Part shown: in pieces, positions 11,687-22,139 of the stretch
How positions within the stretch are numbered: position 1 is the stretch's first letter
Layout: every line of letters starts with the position of its first letter
Notes under the pieces: model-generated
Told to the model about the DNA's origin: nothing
The model's database searches: none
The model's input: only the letters and a program-made list of their open reading frames with translations
Program-made: the position numbers and the translations under genes
Assembly: GCA_020746875.1 (NCBI GenBank)
Contig: JAGTJL010000011.1
Span: 1,798,001-1,862,000, forward strand
Length of the DNA stretch: 64,000 nucleotides
Direction of reading: 5' to 3'
Origin: Rhexocercosporidium sp. MPI-PUGE-AT-0058
Taxonomy: Eukaryota; Ascomycota; Leotiomycetes; Helotiales

Positions 11687-12310
11687 TATTAGAATTTAAT
11701 TAAGAAACGTGTAGTGAGATCGATAGCGTAACGCACGGCCCCCGCTTAAGCGAACTTAAAGACAATATGTGAGAAGAGAAGAGAGCGCGTAAAAATGTTA
11801 AAAGAAATATTAAAACAATTTAAAGAAACGCCAGAACTGTATTAAATTAAGGATTCGGACAAGGATTATAGAAATTACCAAAAAAATAATAATTAACTTT
11901 TGAAATAAAGTTTTGCCGATGCCCGTCCCCTCTTTTCTTATCGAAGAGCCTTCTTTTTAAGCTTTCAGCTTACTTAAGTGCCAGCCTGCGGCTCGCAAGA
12001 AGCCTTCGAATTACCTTTAGCATTTAGCCATGGAATTTTCATTATATTACATTAACCACATGATAAGACCATGAGATATCTCTCGCCCTAGTATAAAACT
12101 CGTATTAGACGCAGACGCTCACAGACGCTCAGACAGAACGGAATAATAATTTACCTTACAATACGGATTAATACGGATTAACTTTCCCCCGATTAAGAAC
12201 ACCTACACGAACCATATTCGGAAAAACGCCAAGCGCGGATCAGAGAATGTCTAAAGCCTCCGCCTTCTCTTTCTTGTCGAAGAACCTTCTCTCTAGGCTT
12301 AGCAGCTTAG
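11687..12310 (+). repeat. Left copy of a direct repeat flanking the Clr5 gene
   Basis: Its start (GAATTTAATTAAGAAACG) and end (CTCCGCCTTCTCTTTCTTGT, then GAAGAACCTTCTC and TTAGATT) match the repeat at 14853-15500 in the same orientation. The two also share AAGCGAAC, TACGGATTAA and CGGAAAAnCGCCAAG in between. The middle parts differ in length, so each copy has its own indels. The family is not recognised. Confidence 0.6.
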
Positions 12311-12640
12311 ATTAGAAGGCATGGATGTGGCTTGCATGGCATCGTACTTTTGTTCGGCTAATTGCCCAATTACCAGCAGCACTGAGACACCTCTCTGCAC
12401 CTCTCTCACATCGATGACTTGGCTTAGGGTCGCAAGGCTGCACGAGAAAACTATATCTGGATCAAGTTCTCTCAGCTTCCAGTGTTACTTGTTCTCTCCC
12501 TCTCACCGAATTCCAACTGTACGGCTGTCAGTTACTGATTCCCCACGCCTCGCCTCTGCAACAAGCAAAATCTCTTATTTCTTCGCGTCTGCGATCTCTC
12601 GTCGCTGCCAACTCATCCCTCTTTGTCGCCGATAATCATC
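12311..12640 (+). promoter_or_regulatory. Presumed promoter/5' leader of the Clr5 gene
   Basis: Normal-GC, CT-rich sequence runs from the left repeat to the ATG at 12641. A 104-codon open frame here (12321-12635) is Ser-rich with no domain, and I regard it as chance. The extent of promoter versus leader is inferred. Confidence 0.35.
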
Positions 12641-14396
12641 ATGTCTCATCCCCTCGTTCCTAATAATACCGCCGAGGCCCGGCCACTTGAGACCAAACGG
12701 CCTAAAGGTCCAACTCGAGAAGATTGGGATCGCCATCAGGAACTCATCACACATCTTTGGTCAGTTGAGAACAAGAAACTGAGTGAAGTCGTTGCGATCA
12801 TGGCACAATATGGACACGTAGCCTCGTGAGTGACCTCTTGCTCTTCGTTCTTCGTAAGATTACCTCCATAGGTATAATCGTTAATGCAAATACAGCGAGA
12901 AGATGTACAAAGACCGGTTCAAGAAGTGGAAGCTCGACAAGAAAATCAAGGAGCGTGATGCGTTTGCCATTCTTCGAAAAATGCGAGAACGGGACGCAGT
13001 TGGGAAAGAGACCGTAATCAAACTTAGAGGAAGGTCCTTCAATATGGATGATTTGTCTCGCTACCTGAAGCGGAAGAAGGGAATGCCAATTCCAGACTGC
13101 TCCGGAAGCTCTACGCCCTCAGATATCTCTTGCCGAACACCATCACCTGTACCAAAGCTTCGGGACGTTAATGGCAGTCACATCGGCCAGTACGACTTCA
13201 TGACCACGCTATCGAATGATGGTCTATACGACGAAAGATTTGAGATCTCAATGCCATGTTCTCATGTCAACAATTCTGTGGACCAATATATCCCTCAGCG
13301 AGCGAAGCAAATCAAACTTTCCTTGGCTTATGGCTCAAACATCCCTCATTCACCTTCCCCGCCACAGTCTCTGAGCATACCAGAACATCTTTTCTCCTCC
13401 ATCAAATCTCATTTTCGTAGTTCTTGTGAGAGAAGGATTTGGGTTACAAACATCCATGGGTATTTCGTTCCTCTGGACCATAGTGCTGCTAAGGAAGACG
13501 ACCCTGCTGATCTCTATATATACTTTTCTATGGCCTTGGGATTTCTAGAGGCAGGTTCGGTTGTTGAGTTTCGTCGAGTACTTTCAAAAGGATTTAGCAT
13601 CATCGAGGACCTGCTTCAAGCTCAGCACCCGCGCACACTAGACAATCTTCTGGGTGTCTACATCCAACTAATAAAGAGCGGACATATTGAAATTGTCTTC
13701 ATACTCCGTAGTTATGTTAGTCAAATGGCCACAAAAGTCCTTCGAAGAGGGTCACCATGGTGCGAAATATGTCGAATTCTCGGCTTGGTGGATGCAGAAT
13801 CGTTCGAGGAAATTATTATGCAAGCTTGGATGTGCATAGTTGACGTATGGGAAGATTGTGTTGGACGATTTCACGCATCCACTCTCGATTCCCGCGCCAT
13901 GCTGATATTACATGAGGCCAAGGATCTTCCTGAGCAAGAACAGATGTTTAGAGGAATCCTCGCACAAATCGAGCAGACTCCTGGCATATCTCCTATGCGA
14001 ACTAACAGTATTTTGAGAGACTTGGGCCTCAATGTTCTTCTGCAAGGAAGGTATGCAGAAGCTGAGAAAATAGGTCTAGGAATCGTATCTCGGGCCCAAC
14101 GTGAAGACGGGTCAGTATTTGTCAATGACAGGATAACTGCTCTGGATATCATTGCACGCAGTCTACATAGCCAACACAACATGGATTTAGCGGAGACATA
14201 TCTGCGAGACGCTCTCCGACAGGGTTCCGAGGCATGGGGAGTGCGGGATCCATGGACGATGGCATTTATAGTCCGTTTGGAGGGCTGGCTTCGCGAGTGG
14301 GGACGGGAAGAAGGGGCGGAAGAGCTCAGAGCAAAACGGATCGAGCTTATGGGACTTGATGAGATGGATGCACAGCTGGCTGGAGTGATTGTCTAG
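12641..14396 (+). CDS. Clr5-domain protein, 561 aa
   Basis: There are two exons, 12641-12825 and 12896-14396. The 70-base intron (GTGAGT...ATACAG) splits a Ser codon and keeps frame. The N-terminus carries a Clr5 domain at about residues 27-75: PTREDWDRHQ, then HLW near 'KKLSEVVAIMAQYGHVAS', and after the intron EKMYKDRFKKWKLDKKIKE. Clr5 domains are small helical, probably DNA-binding modules found at the N-terminus of many fungal proteins, named after a Schizosaccharomyces silencing factor. The rest has no named domain. Its C-terminal third (LNVLLQGRYAEAEKIG, LAETYLRDALRQGSEAWG) looks like TPR-type helical pairs, a combination often seen in this family. A nuclear regulatory role is inferred. 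The gene is intact although boxed in by RIP-degraded repeats on both sides. Confidence 0.8.
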
Positions 14397-14852
14397 ACTA
14401 TGTTCTTTACAATTCATCATTTCGAGAATTTCCCTACTATCTTTGGCGAGAACTATTGAGTGGGCATGTCAGCGGAAAGGATGACAAAGTGGGTTGACTC
14501 GCAAGACACATGTCCCACTCTATCTGAGCGAACACCCATTTTCGGCTCATCCTTTTTGTTTATTCTTATGGCGTAATCTTATTCTGGTTGTTATAAGACC
14601 CGTTCAATCGTAAGGGACAGTGACTTGCAGACTTGAGCCTCCTGGCACGAGCCCAAAGCTATAAAAAGAACTCAAAAACAAAAATAAACGCTCCGTCGGC
14701 GATTGGATGAAATCCGCCCGTATTTGCCACCGCTTGCTGCTCCAGATTTTCAGAGCCTTAACGTGGCGGGCAAGTTGAATGGTATTTACCGTGTGGCTTT
14801 CTCAGCTGCAGCACCTAAATAGAAAGGATCAACCAACCCCGCATTATATATC
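14397..14852. other. 3' flank of Clr5 gene, no gene seen
   Basis: This is normal-GC sequence, presumably the 3' UTR and terminator of the Clr5 gene. No other open frame or repeat is recognised. Confidence 0.4.
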
Positions 14853-15500
14853 AGAATTTAATTAAGAAACGTTAGAATGAGTAGCTAGTAAGTGTTAAGT
14901 AGAATTTGTACAAGAAATTGCACCAAGAGAGGATAGAGAATAGAGTAGTAGAGGAGGATGAGGTAGAGGGCGAAGAGAGGGTTATTAGGCCCTAAAACTG
15001 TACTTTCATTTAGTATTTCCTTTGTTTTATTTCCTTACGTTACAGGGAGGATGTTCCCAAATGGATATTTGCAGTCTAATTTGAACTGAATTGTGTATAT
15101 AATAATTGGCTATGCTAGTAGACTAGCCGTGCTACATAATACAGCACGTTAAAAAGAAGAAAAAAAAGATGTTAAGTGGATGAAACTGACATAGTTTCAG
15201 ACATAGTGCATGGCCCTACTCAAGCGAACACGTGAGGACAATGCGCACAGGAAAACCGGATCTACCATTGAAACTCGACTTCAAGTACGGGACGGATCAT
15301 ATTTACAGCGATCTGGAAGAAACAGTACGGATTAAATACGGATTATATTGCCACCGATTTATAAGATACCACGCGAACCACGTTCGGAAAAGCGCCAAGG
15401 CCGGATCGAAGAATGACCGAACCCTCCGCCTTCTCTTTCTTGTCGAAGAACCTTCTCTTTGAGCTCAGCGGCTTAGATTCGAAGGCATTTCGAAGGCAAA
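14853..15500 (+). repeat. Right copy of the direct repeat flanking the Clr5 gene
   Basis: It matches 11687-12310 at both ends and in several internal blocks, in the same orientation. It is less AT-rich than the left copy, so less mutated. A 76-codon frame at 15232-15462 lies within the repeat and has no recognisable domain. Confidence 0.6.
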
Positions 15501-15542
15501 GCTTCGCGGGAGGTATGGGGTCCGTCCCTTTTACAGTAACGT

Positions 15543-15966
15543 AGCCGAGAATCGTTAGTTCCGTCGATCAGAAGTACTGAACCGCGTAGCGGTCCTGCAA
15601 TTGTTTACGCGCTACAGCAGCCACAAAGTTTATTAAGATCTCGGACTAAAGAAAATCGATGTAAAGCTTAAATAAGAACTTTTAAGACGTATAAAAGATA
15701 ATAAGAGATCGCCGGTATAACTATAGCAGGAATCTCGAACTAAAGCTTAAATAAAGGCTTCTTATAAATTAAGCGAAAAAGCGACGATATAAACATAAAA
15801 TTTTCTTTAAAAAGAGTTAAATTACTAATAAGTACGTATATAATACTATTAATCTTTTATTTTTATAAATTCATAAGCTAATATAGAGTTTAAGATGTTT
15901 AAAGTTAAAGTACCCATGGCTTTTCTCGGCACGCAGGGTTTCTCGGCACACAAGGAGGGACGTTAC
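15543..15966 (+). repeat. Dispersed repeat related to 4089-4283 and to the left window edge
   Basis: The first ~190 bases match the reverse complement of 4089-4283. The last ~80 bases (ending CGGCACACAAGGAGGGACG) match 350-428. This copy is the only one in the window holding both parts, so it links the two fragments as one family. No coding capacity is seen. Confidence 0.6.
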
Positions 15967-16661
15967 TATTGTATATTTATCACTACTCTGCTACTCTCGA
16001 GGACTCACTTAAGGTAGCCGTAACGTGAATAACTCATATCGTGTACTCGGCTAGATCAGCCCGCTCTATACGTACCCTTCAACCGAGGCTACTTAAATGC
16101 TTTAGATAACACTAGATTACAAAAAGACACGCTAAAATTAGATAATGCGGTCTGTGCTCACATATTTTCTAACTAAAATAAGGCGAAACCGCTTTTAATT
16201 TACGAGCGACTTTATAAAATGCGAAAGTTTAATACTATCTCCTTAATCACTTCGTCTCCCCGGTCAATTCCTTAAATTTTAAATGTTAAGGACTAATAGT
16301 CAAATATTATACAATAACTATTCACGGAGGCGGCCCGTTCATTCGAACCTAGTAAGGACTAAAGTAATCTGTGCAAGGATTTAGTATCTCGGGCCTAAGC
16401 TTAAACCTTAAACCTTAAATCTCAAATTTTATATCTTGTATACTTTTTAAATTCGGATTTTATTTTATTAAATGTTTTTCCCGCCGTATGATTCGCAGGT
16501 CGATTGGCTAATTACCGGGATCTCAGATCTCGACCGCGCTTATATACTCCCTAGATCTCGACTTTTTAATTAAAAGAATTAAGTATAATTAAAATAAGTA
16601 CCTACCGAATCTTAACTTAAAGCCTTAATTAAAAGTCCAAAGGGGATATCTAAGGCATTAA
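15967..16661. other. AT-rich DNA between repeats, no gene
   Basis: This DNA has intermediate to AT-rich composition and no long open frame. It may be a further transposon remnant. It directly abuts the outermost LTR at 16662. Confidence 0.35.
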
Positions 16662-16917
16662 TATGACGATAGGTGCACTTAGGAGCTTCTTAGCGAATTA
16701 GGGAATCCAGGGGTTTAAGGGTAACTAAGTCATGCGGAGTCGGATTAATACCCGAGGGGTTTCGGAGGAGCTTATATATATGAACTCACGCTTCTTTTAT
16801 TCCTCTTTCTTTTTTTATCTTTTATTTCTTTTATATTAGACTTATTAATTCTTAATAGCTTTAGCTAAAGTATTATTATATACCTTTTATACCGCTTTTT
16901 TAGCTAATATCGTTATA
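16662..16917 (+). repeat. 5' LTR of element A1
   Basis: This is 256 bases with a mutated TG...CA framework (here TATGAC...CGTTATA). It contains a TATATATA box at about 16775 in the context GGAGCTTATATATATGAACTC. It aligns along its whole length with the LTRs at 32684, 40087 and 40914. Confidence 0.8.
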
Positions 16918-18885
16918 TTAAATAAAAAGATTACTTCCGTTAAAGACAGCTTTATAATACCTTATTAAAAATTCAATTATTAATATTTTAAAAAGTTAAG
17001 ATTTTAAAGATTTTTTAATAACTAAAAACTAAGGTTTAATTTAATACTTCGCAACTAATAACGCCTAAAGTAATCTTCGTTAATTATATTTTAAATAACC
17101 TCTTTCATATAAAGGCCGCTATAAATAAATTTTAAGGAAGTATTTTCATTATATTTAAAACCTTATTATTTAAGTACGGAACCTCCCCGAATCTACCTTA
17201 AGTTAAATACTTATTTTTATTAAGATTTATTATATCTTAACTAACTATTAAAGAACTTATTAAATTAAGTCCTTTAGCTACTACGACCTTCTTAAGAGCG
17301 CCTCTTAATTTAAAAAATATCTATTAGTTTATTTTTTAAACTTAACGTCGCTACTTAAAAAAAATAAAAGCAAAGCTCGGGACGATACGGATTATAATAA
17401 CTTTAACGTTTTAAAAAGATTCTTTTAAGTTATTAATAACCGAATTAAAAATTAAGCAAATAAGTAAAAAGAACTCTAATTTAGCTTTATTAAAATCGAA
17501 GCTATATTCGCAGCCTTTACTAACCCTCGACTTAATTTTAAAAAAGCTAACGACGATCTTAAAGAAGACCTTATTCGTTCCGAGCCTTTCGAACTTCTTT
17601 AGAATCGCTTACGAACTCTTATTTATTTTCCGCTCCGATTAATAGAATTTAATAAAAGTTCGCTAAAAAGCTATACTTCTTTTATTTCCGGAGCTTAATT
17701 AAACTCGTTTCGGCTTCTTAAGATTTAATTAATAAAAAAGATTATCTTATTAAATAATAACTTAAACTTTTCTTTTAAATAATAACGTGCTTTAATTTAA
17801 AACCGCTTAGAAATTAACGCTAATCTTTATTTAATAAAAAGAGCGCGTCGTGCTCTCGTTTAAGAATTAATTATTAAATTAATAAGATTTTATTTAAAAC
17901 CGTAATACTTTTCAAAAAACTTATTCTTATAAAATTATTAAAAAAATAATTATACTTCTAGAATCTTATTTCTTAACTGGCTATAAAGCGAACGAGTTTC
18001 GGTTCGCTTTTTATAATTTATATATAAACTTTTATTAAATTTAAAACAAAATTTCAAAGCGTTATTATTTAAAGTAGCGTCGCTAAATCGGAATAATTCT
18101 TTTATATATAGCAGAAGCTTATTCTTAAGCTATAAGACGAGACCTTTATCGTTAAACTAACTTTAAAAAATAATTATATTAAAACGAGGTCTTTAATTAA
18201 AAGCTTTTTATTAAAAATTAAGAATTCTAGCTTTAAATAACTTTTGGTTTTATTTATTATATTCTATAAGATATTTTTATTAATATTTACTTTTATTATT
18301 ACTTGTATTATTACTTGTATTATTACTTGTATTATTACTTGTATTATGTAAGGAGCTATCACGTGAGGTGTGCTCACGTGGTATTCTCTATATATAGTAG
18401 AATAGCTAATCGAGGCTCAGCTTCGGTTATTGTACCTTTTGGTCCGTGCTGGTTTAGTAGTAAAGCTATTCACCTACGGCTCCTGACATATTATTACTTA
18501 TATTATTAATCCGGCCTCTGCCGCTTCGCTAAAATCCTTATAATAAACAGCCTTACGCAAGCTCTGGGGTTTATTACGGATTTTGCCGAGACCTTAGGTG
18601 GTTGTTAAAATTATTTATAAAATTACTTATAAAACACTTACTAATTTATAAATAAATTTACTTAATAACTTTTAACTTACTTTAATTTAAGAATTTACTT
18701 AGTTTACTTCTTAATTTATTTCTTAGTTTACTTTTTAGTTTATATTTATAATAACTAACGCTCTTAATACTTTTAGTATTATATTTGCCTTATATGTACT
18801 GAGCCGCTAATTTTTATTTATATATATAACTTTATATTAAACCTTTTAATTTTTATATCTTAATATATTACGCATATTAATTACT

Positions 18886-19030
18886 TACTTTTATTACTTT
18901 TATTACTTTTATTACTTTTATTACTTTTATTACTTTTATTACTTTTATTACTTTTATTACTTTTATTACTTTTATTACTTTTATTACTTTTATTACTTTT
19001 ATTACTTTTATTACTTTTATTACTTTTATT
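18886..19030 (+). repeat. Microsatellite, 9-bp unit ATTACTTTT, ~16 copies
   Basis: This is a nearly perfect tandem array within the insertion in A1. It has no coding meaning. Confidence 0.9.
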
Positions 19031-19613
19031 ATTTCTATACTTAGTTACTATTTCTTTTTTAAATCTCTTATAATAGAATAAGTTTTAAAGGTTTTAAGCT
19101 TAACCTAAATTTAATTAATACGCTTTTTAATTTTATTTTATTATATCTTTTATTATAGTTTTTATTATTATTAAAAATCATTAATACGTTAAACGATTTT
19201 AAAAGCTTTTTATAAAGTTAAAAAGCTATTAATATTTTTATATTTACTTATATATATTTATAATTAAAAACGTATTAAGAGATTTTTTATGTAAAGTTAT
19301 TTAAGTAAATATTATTTATATATTAAAGATATTACTTATATTAAAAAAGTATAATAAAATCTTAAACTTAAAACGTAAACTTAATATAAAACAAAAAAAA
19401 ATTATTTATTAAATGTTTTAAATTAATAACTTAACGTTATTTAATATTAAAGCAATTTAAATAAGTAGTTTATTTAAAAAATTATATTACTAATAATACT
19501 ATTAGTAAATTCTTAATAGTAAGTATTAATTAATTATAAATGCCGCTATTAATAAAGTATAAAAGCTTAATACTTATTTTTATTATTTAATTTTATATAT
19601 ATATTTATATACC

Positions 19614-19990
19614 GTGCTTTTATATAATATACTTTTATGTAATGTATATTTATATAATATACGTTTATATAGCGTGTTTTTATTTAACGTATATTTATAT
19701 AACGTGGTTTTATATAACGTATATTTATATAACGTATATTTATATAACGTATATTTATATAACGTATATTTATATAACGTATATTTATATAACGTATATT
19801 TATATAACGTATATTTATATAACGTATATTTATATAACGTATATTTATATAGCGTGGTTTTATATAGCGTTTATTTTTATAACGTAATAATATAGCGTTT
19901 ATTTTTATAACGTAATAATATAGCGTATATTTATATACTGTTTATATATATAGCGTGTTTTTATATAATATAGTTTTATATAGCGTGTGT
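19614..19990 (+). repeat. Minisatellite, 15-bp unit ATATTTATATAACGT
   Basis: The core at about 19690-19850 has around eleven consecutive units, with degenerate units on both sides (AGCGTG and AACGTGG variants). Because 15 is a multiple of three, two frames stay open for 80-93 codons and give a Tyr/Leu/Val/Asn-repeat pseudo-protein. I do not regard that as a gene. The array retains CpG (ACGT) within AT-rich DNA. Confidence 0.9.
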
Positions 19991-21883
19991 TTATATAATA
20001 TATTTAATTACTTATTTACTTATTTACTTACTTACTTATTTATTTATTTTTAAGCGTTTATTTATTATAATAATTAAGTAAAATACGTCGAAAGCATGTC
20101 AAAAGCACGTGGCGGCTACCCTCGGATACCCCCGGCCAGTAAACCGAGGATTTTAGTGTTCCTGCGGGTGGCTCGTGCGGGCGCGTGCGGCCAATCAGCG
20201 CACTTCACGTGACCCGTTTTTTTTAAAAAGTGATCCACAAATCGCTCAATATCATATAAATAGTTTTTTATTTTATCTTATTTAATTTAAAAAATCGCCG
20301 GAATCGTATACTACATTTAAATTTCCTTCTTACCCGCACTCTGAATATAACCCGGAAACTATCCGGTTTAGGTCAGATTACTTCTTTCGCTTACGCGTTT
20401 ATTTTAAAAATTATTTTCACTTATTATTCTTTTTTAATTCCGTTTTAACGTTTTTTTATTTTTTTATAATAGTTTACTTCTTTCTTACCGCGTTAAAGCT
20501 TTATATAATTAAGGCCTCAGACTTTTATAAGCAATAATCTAGTCAAGTATTATAATTACAGTAAATTTAGTTATTATAAGAGCAATTGCCTCGAGATTCT
20601 TAAGGTTTAACTTATAAATAAGGGAATCGAGAAAGAAGGCGTAAAATTAAAAAAAAGGCTAAAAAGAGTTATTAAAAAATAAATAAAAGAAAACAAAAAG
20701 GCTTAAAGAAAGACTCTTTCTTAAGTTTACGTAAATATAATTTATTAAAACTTAACTTAAACTCCCTTATAAAAAGGAAGCAATTCTTAATTTCTTATAC
20801 TATTAATATAAATAAATATAGCGTTGTATTCTTTACTTTAATAAATATTACAGTAAATAATTACTTTTTTATAAATCGGACCTTTTCCGAACGCTTTTCG
20901 AAGGCTTTAAGAATAAAGATTTTATCTTTCTCTTATATTATATTACTTCGTAGTTTTTAAAATTCCATACGAAGCCACGCTTCTTATTATATGCGTTTTT
21001 ATTTAATAATAAACGGCAGACGCGTAAATATTACCTTTTTATTATATTTGACTTAGAAAACTAAAATATAATAATTAGCGTTAAATGAATAAAACGTTTC
21101 CGCGTTAAATTAAATTCGGTTAATAATTGTCTTATATAGCTTTCCGTATACTTACTAACTCCTCGCTAAACGAAAGAGCTAGTTATATTGCTTTTTATTA
21201 AGATTGAGGCAAAAACTATTAGTTATTATTAGCTTAATACTAACCGACGTAATACGGTTATAAATTAAATTAATCGGAGACGACGATATTACTATTTCGC
21301 TATTAATTACTTATAAGTATCGACGTTATTAAAGAATCCTTTTACGAAATTAAAACTAGAAATAGCTCCGGAACTTTTACTATTAGAGCCAGTCGGAAAA
21401 CCAAAAGTAAAGAAGCCTCGTTTACGATTACGCCGTCGCCCGAAGCTTATTATAATTTTATAAAGAACTTTTTTTTATTTATAAGATTATTATGAACGTA
21501 TTTTATTTTAATATAAAACGTAAAAATATTAAATTCTTTATAATTAATATTTATAAAGTAAACCGAGTCTTATAAGAAAAATATAAAAACAAGAATCTAA
21601 ATACTCTCCGGATCGTAGCCGAAAGGCTTCTAAAGTAATATTAATTTTTTAAAAAAGTATTTTTTAAGACGGAATTAAACGTTTTATTATCTTATTAATA
21701 TTATAATTATAAGATTTAATTAAATGCTTTATTAATTAATTCTTATTTTCTATTTTATTATTAATTAATAAAAGAGTTAAAAGTATTAAAAGAATATTTC
21801 TTAAAGAATTTTAATAAAAAGTTTATCGAGATAAATTAAAGTCCTTTTGCTTTTCCTGTCTTTTTTATATTAATTACCGTTAT

Positions 21884-22139
21884 TATTACGATTCTTGGCG
21901 CCTCGTATTCTAACCGAATAAGCTCGGCATCGCTCGTAGCATCGCCTTGGCATAGCAACTATAGCGCTAGGCCTAATCGGGAAAGGCTAAGAGGACCTTT
22001 TATATATTTATACTAAAGCTCCCTCTTATAGAAAGCTCTCTTTTTCTCTTTATCTTTTTTTCTTGATTTTAAGCGTAGCTTTAAGCTTAAAATATAAAGT
22101 TATTTCTTATATTATATTAACCTTTAACTAGCCGTAATA
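21884..22139 (+). repeat. 5' LTR of element B
   Basis: 256 bases. It shares a ~90-base near-identical core with the 3' LTR (AATAAGCTCGGCATCGCTCG and CAACTATAGCGCTAGGCCTA blocks). It has a TATATATTTATA box near 22000. Confidence 0.85.

Larger units (their letters stand above)
18187..20262. mobile_element. ~2.1-kb insertion in the gag region of A1
   Basis: Comparison with A2 shows continuous homology up to about 18186 and again from about 20262. The matching A2 junction is uninterrupted near 34222. The insert contains a 12-bp microsatellite (ATTATTACTTGT, 18299-18350), a 9-bp one (ATTACTTTT, 18886-19030), a 15-bp minisatellite (19614-19990) and two GC-rich islets. TCACGTGAGGTGTGCT (18359-18374) and the reverse complement of 20197-20212 match at 14 of 16 positions, with two transitions, and may be terminal inverted repeats. 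No transposase is recognisable and the exact borders are uncertain. Confidence 0.5.

Noticed and set aside
16240..16290. Sequence resembling the conserved small-subunit rRNA stretch GGTCAATTCCTTAAA
   Set aside because: Only about 20 bases match. The flanks do not fit rRNA on either strand.
19614..19895. Two 81-93-codon open frames of Tyr/Leu/Asn/Val repeats
   Set aside because: They are products of a 15-bp minisatellite, which keeps frames open automatically. There is no gene context.
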